Below, piece after piece: positions 46,861 to 58,300 of a stretch of DNA of 64,000 bases. Every line of letters starts with the position of its first letter. The first letter of the stretch is position 1. The stretch lies in the NCBI GenBank assembly GCA_037074705.1, contig CM073594.1, positions 77,253,009-77,317,008 on the forward strand. Reading direction: 5' to 3'. The notes beneath the pieces were generated by a model, which made no database searches, was not told where the DNA came from, and saw only the letters and a list, made by a program, of their open reading frames with translations. The DNA comes from Zhengitettix transpicula (taxonomy: Eukaryota; Arthropoda; Insecta; Orthoptera; Tetrigidae). The translations under genes and the position numbers were made by a program.

Positions 46861-48900
46861 TTAGATGCCGAGGGGTTAGGTCTGGGAGAGGGATGTAAAT
46901 AGTTAAATACTCCAAACGCTGACGCTGTTGATGCTGGTTAACTGAAATGTTTACCTAGAGGTTAGTGTGGAATTAATTAATTCTCAATGCAAATTTAAAT
47001 AAATACCCGAGAAACAAATAATTATAACTTTTAAATATCAATTTAGTATTACTTGAGAATTAATTTTGGCTAATTTTTACAGGTTTTATTGCATTAAAAT
47101 GAAAGTAGGCAAAATTTGCAAGATTATTTTGCTATCTCGTACATAATTTCTCCATTTGCGACCATGCTACAGCCAAATGACGTATAAATTTTGGCATAAT
47201 GAACGCTTAAGAATCCATCTTTTGAATCCGTACGTTATGGCATTCGCTCTACTGCGGAAAAGTTGAGACGGTGTGCGAGTATAAACGGGTCCTAATCTGA
47301 GAAACACTGATGTGCTAACGCTCGTGAAGAGAGCTCACACCCTCCTTACGCCGTTTAGCGTCATGGTTCGCATGTATTAGGCGGCGTTTTTGATGGCGTA
47401 CGTGTTTAATTTCAGAGGAGAGGTGGAATGCCCGGCCGATATCCATCGAGGCGATGTTATCTCCGTGGGCGGGCCTTCTGCAGCTGGCCGCCGTCAATCA
47501 ATCCCCTACAATATCCTCACCACTGTCACAAACAATAACTCTAATTAGAATCATTAACCACTACAACACGATGGTCCAAACTGGAGAACACTCGAATTCA
47601 AATACAGCCACCGAGAAGTGCATGATAAAGGTCTACATTAAACCACGAGACTGGCTTGTTGCGGTTCTCGTAACATGGACACGAAACCAAAAAGTTGATT
47701 AAATAACATATTTTTTTAAAAATTGAAGATTAATTCTATCATATGCCAGTAACTTATTTCTCAAAAATATCCCTCATCACTAGTATATATATTGCGTCCT
47801 TTTATTGATCATTTAAATAAAAGTTTTAATTTAACGACCATTTTTTAATTAATAAAACAATTGATGACCTTATTTTTTATTTATATTGTAACGACCTTTC
47901 GATTCCTTATTCACGAGTTTATTAATATAATAAATATAATATAATAAACTAGCACAAAAAAAATATATAAAAGTTGTCTGTATACGGTCATAAATTATTT
48001 TATTAAAAAAATTATATAAATCTGAAAAAAAAACTCATTTCGACATAATTATTTCAAAGCAAGCTGCATTATAGACCGATTATAGAGCCATTAAACCAAC
48101 AAAGTTCAAATTATGACAGTTACGATACATAGTAATGTATATCTGGTCCAAAATAAACTCATTTTCACGTACTTCGACAATTTATTGAAAAATAATTAGG
48201 CGTATACTATCGAACTTAAAAATAAAAAAATATTTATCAGTTATTAAAAACATTTAAAAATAAATATAAATAATTTTAAAAAGGCAGTATCATCCGTTTA
48301 AGGATCTTCAACTTTGACCGTTTAAAATACGATTAAGTATTTGATATTATGCATATATACATTAAATGGATAGAAACTTTCCTAGAATATTTTTTCTAAG
48401 TTATATTGATGTCAAATTTAATTAAATCTGTAGAAAATATAAAAAGCATTTTATTTATAATCAGTAACTTTTCAATGAAGCTTAGAAACATTTAATTACA
48501 CTATCATGGCAGTTCTCACGCTATACGTTAAGCAGCTTAAAAAAAATTAAAATTGCATCTCATTTCGCCATGTTGCTACTGTAGTGGTAGGTCTTTTTTA
48601 AATCATGAATTAAGAGGATATTTTACAGAATTTAATAATCATTTAATTAAACATGGGACAATATCGATTGTCTCGATCATCTAGGGATCGATCTTTCCCG
48701 AACCAAGAAATGTGATTGGTTCAGGCAGTCACGTGGTTAATTTAATTTCTGTGATTTTACGAGAGACGTTTCCTACGGCGCGACAGGCCCGGTAACTTCC
48801 GAGGGTCCACACCCTATGTGTCTAAGCCCAGACCGAATGGATTATCTACCCGCCTCGGCAGCGCCTGGTCACATTCCACCTTGCCAAGCTCTCAACCCTT
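46861..48900. other. Mostly AT-rich; GC-richer island at 47270-47520
   Basis: The island holds GGCGGCGTTTTTGATGGCGT, CGGCCGATATCCATCGAGGC and GCAGCTGGCCGCC, has no good frame and is unique in the window. The remainder is featureless. At 48908 TCTAATATATAAAAATGAA after A looks like an isolated Helitron 5' end. Confidence 0.3.
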
Positions 48901-49049
48901 GCTAAAATCTAATATATAAAAATGAAAAATAAATATATATCAATAATAAAACTATCGCCCTAAAATACGGAAATGAGGAAATTAGTATTTTTAAGAATCA
49001 GTTTAATCGATAACAATCATAAAATTACCGAGAAATAAGAAATTGATGA

Positions 49050-49132
49050 ATAAGAAAGGTAGTCAATTCAGACAAAAATGTGATAATATCAATACCACAC
49101 AACGTTTCTGGGATCCTTGTCCTTTCCTCATG
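49050..49132 (-). mobile_element. Penelope-type terminal repeat with hammerhead-like motif
   Basis: The minus strand at 49093-49130 reads ATGAGGAAAGGACAAGGATC, CCAGAAACGTTGTGTGGTA, then TTTTTGTCTGAATTGACTAC, as at 31751 and 39358. It lies head to head with the Helitron starting at 49146. Confidence 0.62.
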
Positions 49133-49145
49133 TCTTTATTCATTA

Positions 49146-49923
49146 CTAGCTGGGTGCCCGGCGTTGCCCGAGATGTCATTTATCTATAACCCCCGATATG
49201 ACTCCAATTTCGGCTGCTTTTGCGCAATTTTTATGTAACGCTACTCGAACCCTAATCATTATAATTAACTCTGAAAAATATTTATTTAACGCAAATATCT
49301 GCCGTGTTTGCATGTTCCAAAATTTGCACCCCGCTACCCCTGCATCTGAGGGGTAAATGCCAATTTGAATGTCGTAACTAAACACAGTGACTTCCATAAC
49401 ATTTGATTTGACTCCAATCTCGGTTTTATTCGCGTTATTTTACTGTAAAGCATCTCCACCCCAAACCCGAAGGGTGTCCGTTTCACTGGGCGTAGGGGAT
49501 GAAAATTGTATTCAGATAACATTGGTAGAAACACTATCAATATCTTTGACCCCTAAAAATATTTATCCGACTCAAATATCGGCTGTTTTAGTATGTTTAA
49601 ATATTTCCACCCCCGCTTCTGGGGGTGAAAGACGCGTCTCACCCCAACAGTGTTTGTTTCCTGGTCGCAAAGAACACGTGTACGAAATTTGGTGAAAATT
49701 GCTCGACTGGTGTAGATTTGTATTTTATTTAGAAAACGTTTGTATGGGAAATAGAAAAGGGCTGTTTTTAGGGTTTTCCCGGAAATTATTCGATTTTTTC
49801 TCGCCTTTTAAACCTTCCCTAGACCTCCACGAACATGTCAAGACTAAGATAAGATAAATCCGTTCAGCCGTTCTCGAGTTTTAGTGAGACTAACGAACAG
49901 CAATTCATTTTTATATATATAGA
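49146..49923 (-). mobile_element. Non-autonomous Helitron, copy 3
   Basis: The minus strand begins TCTATATATATAAAAATGAA (49923) and ends with a GC hairpin around CGGGCAACGCCGGGC and CACCCAGCTAG (49146), with A and T outside. 778 bp. It includes the segment GAGAACGGCTGAACGGATT near the 5' end, and tandem interior modules (GACTCCAAT, TTTCCACCCC). The frames inside, such as 49387-49695, are not genes. Confidence 0.85.
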
Positions 49924-50770
49924 TTTTCAATTATACGTAATTTTTTTAAATTTTAAATAAGAAATTAAATGGCACAGTGCATTAACGCTTTCAACTTCAC
50001 ACGCCTCCACACAATGCTTACTGGCCCGTGACGTCACTACACTTACAGCCAATCACAGATCGTTTTCGATTACGTCGCTAGACTTCAAAAATATTACATT
50101 TTAATTCATAATTTAGTACAAATAATTCACATTTATTATAATGTCGAAGACAAAAGTATATTTACCGTGAATAAATCCTCTGGGTTGACGACAAGCTGAT
50201 GAATATTTATAATACAGTCAAATAGGTTAATATATATTGTAATCCTTCTTACGTCAATATTTTACAACTACTCTGAACCTTCCATTACTGTGAATATAAA
50301 AGGGTTAACCGAAAAGAAATGGCAGATTTGAAATCTTTATTTCTCGTGAACACTGAGAATGTATTAGTATAAATAAAATAATTCACTTAAACGTAATCGA
50401 ATATTCCGCGAAAATATTTTAACAATATTTCTATGCTTTTAAAATGTCTTCAAGCTCTTATTGAATTACAGACTAACCTCTATTGTATTCTCAAAATGCT
50501 GGAGAATATCATAAAAGATGCTTATTCTTCATTTGGCCTGTAATATGTTATTAAACTATTATTAATATAATATTATAATACAGTTAAATTTCACCTACGG
50601 AATTGTATAACTGTAGAGGAAACACCGTGCCCTTAATAAGTGTAGTTTTGTTTGTATTTCGTCAACGGACACTTAAATCATATTCTATTAAATGAATATA
50701 TCAATAATTGCGGTGTAAATGTAAATAACGTCCAATTTTATAATAAATTAAACTGTCTGTTAAATTTATA
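49924..50770. other. AT-rich non-coding stretch
   Basis: Nothing recognised. Confidence 0.45.
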
Positions 50771-50935
50771 ATATTCCAATGAAAGTATTGCCAGAAAAAC
50801 AGTCAATAACAAATTAACCAACTCACAACGTCACGTGTTTACTTGATAAGGTCCACCAATTGCTAGAGAAAACGTTGTGAGTTGGTTAATATGTTATTGT
50901 CCGTTTTTCTGGTCTATACTTTCATTAAAATATCG
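50771..50935. mobile_element. Foldback/MITE-like element with ~60 bp arms
   Basis: Arms 50771-50831 and 50871-50935 are inverted copies: AATGAAAGTAT, CCAGAAAAAC, CAATAACA, TTAACCAACTCACAACGT with few mismatches, around a ~40-base loop. No coding capacity. It has the shape of a miniature DNA transposon; the superfamily is not determined. Confidence 0.8.
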
Positions 50936-51239
50936 TCAATTTTAAGTAAAGTGTCAATTGAATCCCCTTTCGATATCCTAATACAATAGCAAAAACTATT
51001 AATTCGTATTCTTTATTGTGCTTATTCTTGGTAATATTGACTCCTAAAAAACAATCAAACACATTTAAATCTACTTATATTACAATACGTTTCTTAATAT
51101 TTAATTTTTTATTGGTCCCAAATTCATATTTAATTTTTACTATTAAGACAAACGCTTTAAATAGTCGATTCTCTATTCTTTTTGTAAGATATGTAAGCCT
51201 ATGATCGATTATTCAGAATGACGTATTAATAATTTTTTT

Positions 51240-51600
51240 TTTGCCTAAAGGGGTTCGAAGAATATCGGCTTGACTGCCTCCTGTTTTTCTGTGAGTGTTT
51301 GATTTTGGGCACACGAACCTTGGGGGAAGCAGGTAAGGTTCGTCGGCTCCTTTCGCGATCAGTCAGCAAGAAAGTCGTGTTTGCACCCCCACCCCCGTGT
51401 TTCTCGGCGGCCACATCAAAAGTCACTCGGCAGGGGTCTGGGGGCTTCCCAGGGTGACGAATTGCGACACACAAAGGTAAATACAGACCCGGGGTGTGTT
51501 CCATTCGTTAGGTCCATTGATCGCAACCCAGGACAGTCTGCGGTTTGTTTCATGGCTGTTCCGTATTACCACTACACAAAAAAAAACAGTCTACGCTCTT
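51240..51600. other. GC-richer island, unclassified
   Basis: Positions 51290-51540 are markedly GC-richer than the flanks. The frames 51226-51504 (minus) and 51381-51605 (plus) overlap and neither is recognisable. Confidence 0.25.
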
Positions 51601-51821
51601 CGTAAAAATACTTCCTACCTGGCTGTGTGCACTATGGCTTTGGACCATAGTAAATAGCATAATCAAATATTCTTATTCAATTGGCACTTAAAAAGGACGG
51701 ACTAGTTGTTAAATATATAGTTTAATATTTTTAAAAGTAAATTAATGATTATTCCGTCGAACAGTAAAAATAAGTAATAAAATTTTGACGAAATATGAAC
51801 AAAAAAAATATTTTAAAGACA

Positions 51822-51858
51822 CGACGTTTCCTCTACAGTTTTACAACTCCTCAGGTGC
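51822..51858 (-). other. Degenerate hammerhead-like motif
   Basis: The minus strand reads CACCTGAGGA, GTTGTAAAACTGTAGAG, GAAACGTCGTGTC. CUGAGGA (N7=G) and GAAAC are in order; stem II pairs only weakly. The tail GAAACGTCGT is shared with the copies at 16889 and (as GAAGCGTCGT) 37050. Confidence 0.4.
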
Positions 51859-51913
51859 AACTTAACTTAATTATATTAATCATAGTTAAATAACACGGTA
51901 GTTTTATATTGTA

Positions 51914-53290
51914 CTAGTTAAGTGGCCGGCGTTGCCCGGAGATTTATTTAATTAACCCAGAAAAAGTATAAAATTCTACATTAATCTATTTATCTATTAG
52001 TCAAAATGTGCAGAGTAAATTTCTATTTTACGGCTTTTTTTAGTGCCGTCGTATTCCGTTGCTTGTCTTCCTTAGTTCGAGTGAAGATTCTACAGCTGCT
52101 TACAGCCTTCATAAAACTCAGGACGTCATCCTAAACGTGTCAAATTTTATCGACAAAAACGCAAAGTCCTCTGACTTATTTAAATCGATCTCTGCAAAAG
52201 TTTTTCTAACAACATTCGATTACACGTAATATTTAAATTGAAGAAATTGTGCGTTCAGGACATTCTACGGACCTGGCAGAAGAGTAACATTGCTCATTTC
52301 AATGATGATGTTAATCTCATCATAACCGGTACGTTGACACACTGTAGCTTAATCGAGTCAAGACATCCTGAGACAGTCACAAATACCTTAGAGTGTCAAA
52401 AAAATACACTCCCCGGTCCCTAATAGAGTTATACAATACTCTCGTTAACATAAGATGCTAGAAATAAGCCTGGTATCTAACAAAAAAAAGTCAAAAATAA
52501 TCCAAGTACTTTAAAAAATTTTTTTAAAAAAACTTCCAGTACTCTGCAACAGGGATTTGAGAGAGTCAAAAATACGCCGAAGTAGTCCAGTAGATTAATA
52601 AATACTCCCCACACCTTAAGAGGGTCTACAATAATCCCTTATAAAAGTAAAAAATACCCTCGGTACCCTAAGAGATTAAAAATATATTCCAGTTTCTTAA
52701 TAGAGTAAACATTACTATTCGTACCTCCAGAGAATTAAAGATTCTCCCATTACCCTTCGATAATCAAAATTTCTTCTGGCACCTTAAAAGAGTACAAAAA
52801 ACTCGGTACGTTTAGAGATTCAAAAATACAATCGGTATCTTAGGAGAGACATACATACTTCCGGTAAGAAAATTTGGTAGAATTCGCTGCACGTGTTCAA
52901 GATTGTACGCGGAACATAGTTTCCCCCATCCACTCCCGCACCTAGGGGTTGAAGCACAACTTAACGGTCATGTTGGATGTCACAATAAAACTCAGCGACT
53001 TCCATAACCCGGGATTCGTCACCAATATAGGTTTTCACGCCCCTCCACCACCATTCCTGAAGCTGCACCACTCCCATGCCGAAAGGGGAGGAACCCCATC
53101 AATCTCACTGATCCAGAATAATAGTCTTTCGACGCAAATATCGGCCGTTTTACATTGTTTCAAAATTTCCATCACCGCCCCCCACAGTGTTTGCTTCCGG
53201 TTCGACAGGGACGTGTGTACAAAATTTGGTCGAATTGACTCACATGTGTACATGCGGAACGTACACACACACACAAACAGTAAATTTTAT
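51914..53290 (-). mobile_element. Non-autonomous Helitron, copy 4, with internal minisatellite
   Basis: The minus-strand 3' end is at 51914 (CGGGCAACGCCGGCCACTTA then ACTAG-type terminus). Interior modules at 52900-53240 (CGACTTCCATAACCC, CGCAAATATCGGCCGTTTTA, CAGTGTTTGCTTCC) match copy 3. A ~480 bp minisatellite lies between them. The 5' TC end is not clear; the right boundary near 53290 follows a (CA)n run. The frame 52949-53329 is not a gene. Confidence 0.65.
52400..52880. repeat. Degenerate ~29 bp minisatellite
   Basis: About 16 imperfect units, approximately AAAAATACTCCCGGTACC followed by TTAAGAGAGTC. Clear units start near 52599, 52652, 52681, 52794 and 52822. The unit length varies from 24 to 33. 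It is embedded in Helitron copy 4, and the reverse complement occurs in the Helitron fragment at 46620-46830, so it is a component of the element. Confidence 0.65.
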
Positions 53291-53889
53291 TTATTACAAA
53301 TATATGTAACAATGGAAATTGGTTGTTGACTAGTGGCAGCAGCAGTAGTTGAACAATAATTCGACAAATTAACTAACTTGAATATATTTAAAACCCATCA
53401 ATATTAATAACAACTGTGCCCCAACTAAATATTATTCTGAATAATTCCTACATATACAGTTCATTTAGTTATGTAACATTTCGTTCAATTAGTAACTAAA
53501 ACCACGGTGCCATTATCCCTTTAGCGCATAGTGTCTCATATATGCAACATAACTTTTAGTATCACACCAGAGACATCTGTTGGTTTCTAAGAGAGGTAAA
53601 TTGTGATGCAGATATGAAACAACATGCATTTAAGGAAATGTGAAACTTTTGGCATCCGTGGTCAGGTTAAAACATGCCTGTCCCAGCTTTCTGCGACTCT
53701 ACCCCTGAGGACGAATTTTTCTACCCGCCGGTCAACTTCAGTATATTTATTTTCTGTTTATTCTGTTCTTGTTTTTCAAGAAAGCAAACTTACGCTTCAT
53801 TGTCAGGGTATTCTAATTGCACAAAAATAATAATTATCTAATTAATGGGAATTATTGATAAATCACACATAATTATATTCAATAAGTAA

Positions 53890-54405
53890 TGCAGTTTTTT
53901 GACCAATATCAGACAATATTTTATTTATTTACGACAAAGTTTCGGTACATGTTTGTACCTTCATCCAGTCTTTCCTGCGGAGAAATTGTACAAAATTACA
54001 ATTACCAAGACGCCAATGAATTTATAAAAGTGGTTGAACAAAAAATATTAATAACACAATGTGCTAATTGTACAAAATAAAGTTGTATTATCAAGAAGCC
54101 AACGAAAAAAATATTTTACATTAACATAATTAACACATTGTGTTAATAGTATAATATTTTTTGTTCAACTACTTTTATAAATTAATTGGCAATTAAAAAA
54201 TAATTTACATTAACATCATTTTACATTGTGTTAAAAGTATAATATTTTTTGTTCAACCACTTTTATAAATTAATTGGCTTCTTGACAATACAACTTTATT
54301 TTGTACAATTTCTCCGCAGGAAACACCTGATGAAGGTACAAATACTTACCGAAACGTTGTCGTAAATAAATAAAATATCGTCTGATTTTGGTCAAAAAAC
54401 TGCAT
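53890..54405. mobile_element. Inverted pair of family-2 hammerhead-bearing repeats
   Basis: Arms 53890-54050 and 54236-54405 are inverted copies starting TGCAGTTTTTTGACC and running through TATTTATTTACGAC, the hammerhead-like motif, GCGGAGAAATTGTACAAAAT and GGTTGAACAAAAAATATT. The middle (54051-54235) holds further partial copies, including TTACATTAACAT and AATATTTTTTGTTCAAC duplicated ~90 bases apart. The left hammerhead (minus, 53930-53970) has an extra G in CTGGATGA; the right one is listed separately. A single copy is at 9339-9500. Confidence 0.78.
54327..54366 (+). ncRNA. Hammerhead-ribozyme-like motif
   Basis: Reads CTGATGA, A, GGTAC-AAATAC-TTACC, GAAAC, GTTGTCGTA. Both core strands are canonical and stem II is GGTA/TACC with flexible ends. 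Stem III would be A-U and C-G closing GUU, placing C (of GUC) at the cleavage position and G-C plus U-A as the first stem I pairs with ...CAC before CTGATGA. This is the most complete candidate in the window, but stem I is only about two pairs. Confidence 0.65.
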
Positions 54406-54674
54406 TATTTATTAAATATAAACATTCGTAAAAATACAATCTCTAATTATATTTACGTTGAATATGTGAAAACACCGGGAGTCAAATTGACTTTAGTCAC
54501 GTTTGAAATTATGTCGTTATTTTTTCCGAATTTTATTCACAAAAATACATCTTCAAAAGTTCAGTTTTAAAAAAGACAAAAAGTCATGCACTATAATAAT
54601 CTACATTCAGAAAAGGGAAATTGGTAATCTGCAGGAATTACTGAATTGGAAATTTACAAAATACTGTAGATAAA
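54406..54674. other. Short AT-rich spacer
   Basis: Nothing recognised; the frame 54388-54570 is not supported. Confidence 0.4.
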
Positions 54675-55271
54675 TCTATATAATAAAAAGGATGTATATT
54701 TGTATGTATGTATTTACGTTGTTCTTTATACAAATTTTATCGCGTGGACAGAATGCAACAAAAATTGGTATACGTATTCTGCCAAAATCGAGAACCGGTA
54801 CTGTGGGGGTGAGAAACGCCTAGCATACATGTGGAAAGAATTATAATTAAAAACCGTGATCATAAAATATTAAACTACTGCACGCCAAGAGACAATGACG
54901 TCGCGCGAGAGAAAGACGTTACTACGCAACGAACAAAGGAAATATTTCCTTTATTAGGAATGAAATAAAGCAGAAATATGTTCTTTAAATAAAAAGTATA
55001 ATTTTATACAGCAATACTCCATCGAATGGTAATAAAGAAGAATACGAATTACTTTACCATCCTTGCGGAAAATGTAAGTTAATTTTCGCGCTATATTAGT
55101 TGTGAGTCTAGCTAACAATTTCATCAATGTAATATTTCGTAATGTATGAAGACTGAGTGACAATTGACAATTATATCCTGAAATACTCAAGGAATATATT
55201 TAAGTATTCAATTAAATACTTTTTCGAGTTTATATAAATAAGTCAACGAGCAACGCCGGGCACCCAGCTAG
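54675..55271 (+). mobile_element. Non-autonomous Helitron, copy 2
   Basis: 597 bp beginning TCTATATAATAAAAAGGATG after A and ending GAGCAACGCCGGGCACCCAG then CTAG before T. The first ~170 bases are nearly identical to copy 1 (CAAATTTTATCGCGTGGACA, CGAGAACCGGTACTGTGGGG). An internal TTTAGGAATGAAATAAAGCAG-type block and CTTTACCATCCTTGCG are also shared. It is a shorter deletion relative of copy 1. Confidence 0.85.
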
Positions 55272-55945
55272 TACTAATAAAATACTCGCCACAAGTGAAT
55301 TAGAAATTGACGTCAGATTTTTAGAAAGAATGCGCGACTACCATTCCGTCATGTCCCATTTTCGTATTTCTGTATACGTAAAAATTCAACCTTATTCTTA
55401 CGACATTCAAATTCGGAATTATAATTATTTACATACCGGAACTTTCATCACAGTGTTCACTAGCAGTATCTACCTCGTTTCATTTTCTTTAAAGGATAAA
55501 TTTTTCTAAAACTCACTTATTCTTTCTGTTATTCGATCATTTAAATCTCCATAATTTTATTAAACTCATTTCATAGACAACAAATATTTTATTTCCACGC
55601 ACAGGAAGGTCTCACTTCCATATATTTGTCTAATTTAATTGACACCATTTTTTTAAATAAAAAACTGTTTTATTTTAAAAAAACGAATCTTTCTCTCCTC
55701 GGAGGGTTTTTATCACAATTAACTCCATCAAACTGATATGAACTGACAAGCATTAGTGATTTATTATTATTTAACAGAAGTATGAATTTTTGAAAGATTT
55801 ATGGTTATAAATATCGTTCGTGACCCTCGATGCGTTAGGATAATTTATTTAAGTAAATTTTCGACGATATTTCAAATATGATTTCATGTATAACTATAAT
55901 GAGTAAACCGACGACATTGAGTGCAGCTGAATACAAATTTTTTGA
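55272..55945. other. AT-rich non-coding stretch
   Basis: Nothing recognised. Confidence 0.45.
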
Positions 55946-56063
55946 CCTTTGCATAAAAGACCGAGATTAGTGACGATTCCGGGGTTATAGGAGTCGCTGA
56001 GTATAATTCTAGCATTAACAATGGTGGTAAATAAATACCCGGACAACGCGGACACTCAGCTAG
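55946..56063 (+). mobile_element. Helitron 3'-terminal fragment
   Basis: TTGCATAAAAGACCGAGATT, ATTCCGGGGTTATAG, then ACCCGGACAACGCGGACACT and CAGCTAG before T. The terminal hairpin is eroded. Only about 120 bp is recognisable. Confidence 0.65.
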
Positions 56064-57000
56064 TTACAAATAAGAACATATTTATAACTTTAATGGCTGT
56101 GTTTATAGGTTTATAACTATTTTATCAATATTTTTATAACTATGTGTAATCTTTGCACGTTCTTAAAACACCATGGAATTCGGATACCAACAAAATATAC
56201 TCATGCTCAGTTTAAAAGCTCGGATTTTTTTTATTTATTTATTATGAGACAAATAATATAATATATACAATTTGTAAAAAATATTAACTTGGTAATTTTC
56301 TAACTGTTGGATAAATTTACTTTAATGAGCATGCCGGCAAAATTGTATGGAGATATATAAATGCTCATTTTTCGAATCACGTAGTACGTGCAAATTTATT
56401 TTATCTCGCTTATGAAGTGTCACATATTTCTTTTGAGATCCTGTAGGGAATATTCTTCTTTCTGTAAGTGCGGTAAAGGATTTGGAAGGAATTGCTTCCC
56501 AGGGGTGCTGGTTTCTTTGTATTGTTGAAGAAGACGCACAGTAAATAACCCAGGCAATGGCAATGCAACACCTGTTATGCGGCAGGTAGAAAGGCGGCCC
56601 CCTGCAGTCTGGCCCAGCCCGACCCGGCCCGGCCCCAAACCTCTAATACGGCCTCCGACAACACTCACACGTCGGCAAATACCTATTTATAAATATTCGC
56701 AATATTAAAATCGTACTCCTAAATTAATCGATTTTCATTGTTTGACAGGTACAATTGTAAATTTATGCATTCGTTCGATTCTATAACCTCACATAACCTC
56801 CTTGTCGGTCGAGGTCGAACGAAGTGGGTCGACGCATACGTTAAACAAATCTCCCCGACAAGAGAAAATATTTTTTTACGCTCGTTTCCTTTACCTTTCT
56901 TTTTTACAGTTCGAAGATTCTCGCCTTCGCAGCGTTTATTTTCCTAAATAAATTATTATTCACTTTCAGCTGTAAATATTTGATAATTTTACAAAAAAAA
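56064..57000. other. Non-coding stretch; GC patch at 56560-56660
   Basis: The patch contains GGCCCAGCCCGACCCGGCCC. No supported gene; the frames 56420-56668 and 56738-56947 are unrecognised. Confidence 0.35.
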
Positions 57001-57298
57001 GGAAGAAATAGGAAAGGAAATAGGACAGTTTTTAACGTGTGGGGTTTTGGTATCTATAGTACAGTCCAGAGACTTGAAAAAGCGCTATGAAGTTAAAGAT
57101 AAAGTTTAATAATAAGAAAAGACTGAACTGTTGAGAGTCCGGGAGCCTTTACACCAAAAAGACTGGATTTTGAATGTCATAGACAGCCTCCCTTGCCGAG
57201 TGCAAAGACACCTGCATCTAGGTAAGGGACCAATTAAAAGATCCAGATCGGCCCTCGTGGTTTGTGGCGGGGCCCCTACAAACCGGTTACCACTGTGT
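57001..57298 (+). repeat. ~295 bp direct repeat, copy 1
   Basis: Nearly identical to 59104-59392, starting GGAAGAAATAGGAAAGGAAA and ending AAACCGGTTACCACT. Differences are scattered substitutions plus about nine bases (around 57242) absent from copy 2. The frames 57106-57366 and 57131-57358 lie inside but have no family. Confidence 0.9.
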
Positions 57299-57540
57299 AT
57301 TAACCTTTGCACAAACTTAGTCTCACGGACTTCTCTCTCTCGTTCAGGGGATAGATAGGGCCTCACTACAGAAGAAAAAATACTTCTTAGGTTCAGAAAG
57401 GACTGCTCATCACTCCAAAATGGTTTATAATCTTTATTACTGGTCCACCACTATCTCTCCGAACTAATTACAACAAACTTCTCCATGATTCAGTAAATTT
57501 TTCCAATTATCGAAGATTGAAGACTTTCCCGGTGTAATTG

Positions 57541-57611
57541 TTCTCTGTTTTCACACGGGTATAATATATTTAATATATAATAATATATTATAGCCGTGTA
57601 AAAATCGAGAA
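57541..57611. repeat. ~70 bp hairpin related to 13254-13313
   Basis: Arms 57541-57569 and 57583-57611: TTCTC, TTTTCACACGG, TATAATATAT inverted. It shares TTCTC...CACACGGG with the 60 bp hairpin at 13254. Confidence 0.7.
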
Positions 57612-58189
57612 ATATTTATCGAAGTTTTCTACTTATTTATTTATTTATATCCACAGCAACACCAAACATTCCGACCAACCAGCCAAAAATACTATTTCCA
57701 TGAAGCCATCATCTTTGACGTGTCCAAAGATATTCACATTTGATTTCGACTATATTATTATTTTATATTATAAATTATATTGTAAATATAAAAACAGATA
57801 GACACACGTTTACACAACATCCAACGCTACCTCCCAAGTCGTCTTTATAAAATTCCGCCATACAAATGGCAAAATGAAATCTGACTTAATTTTAAGTAAA
57901 ATAAATTATTTTGTAATTTTTTTTAAAATCGACATTAGTAGTTCATTTTTTCTTCCCTGTGTTTCGTAATAATTTAAAAGGGCCGCACATTACTTTTATT
58001 AAAGGAATTTTAATAAAGTGAAGGTTCAACTAAATATATATCTTTAACGATTAATACTCATGTGACTTTTCAAAGAATTTGCAGTAAAATCATGATACTA
58101 ATATTATTAAATATCAAACAAAATAGCTTTTAAGGTTGTAGACTGACTTGTGCGGTTGTTTCGCTCAAGGCTCTTCTTTATTTATTTTT
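57612..58189. other. AT-rich non-coding stretch
   Basis: Nothing recognised. Confidence 0.4.
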
Positions 58190-58300
58190 CATAGCACCTG
58201 AAGAAAGAAACAAGGTTTCAAGAAACGTTGTGTGGTATAGCATCACTTCTTTTTGTCTCTGTTTTGCTATTTTATTATTAATTTTCAAAACAGACGTATA
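58190..58300 (+). mobile_element. Penelope-type terminal repeat with hammerhead-like motif
   Basis: Plus strand 58198-58240 reads CTGAAGA, AAGAAACAAGGTTTCAA, GAAACGTTGTGTGGTA, followed by TTTTTGTCTCTGTTTTGCTA and TTATTATTAATTTTCAAAAC, as in the right arm at 7385-7490. CUGAAGA and GAAAC are intact; stem II is GAAAC/GTTTC. Confidence 0.7.
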
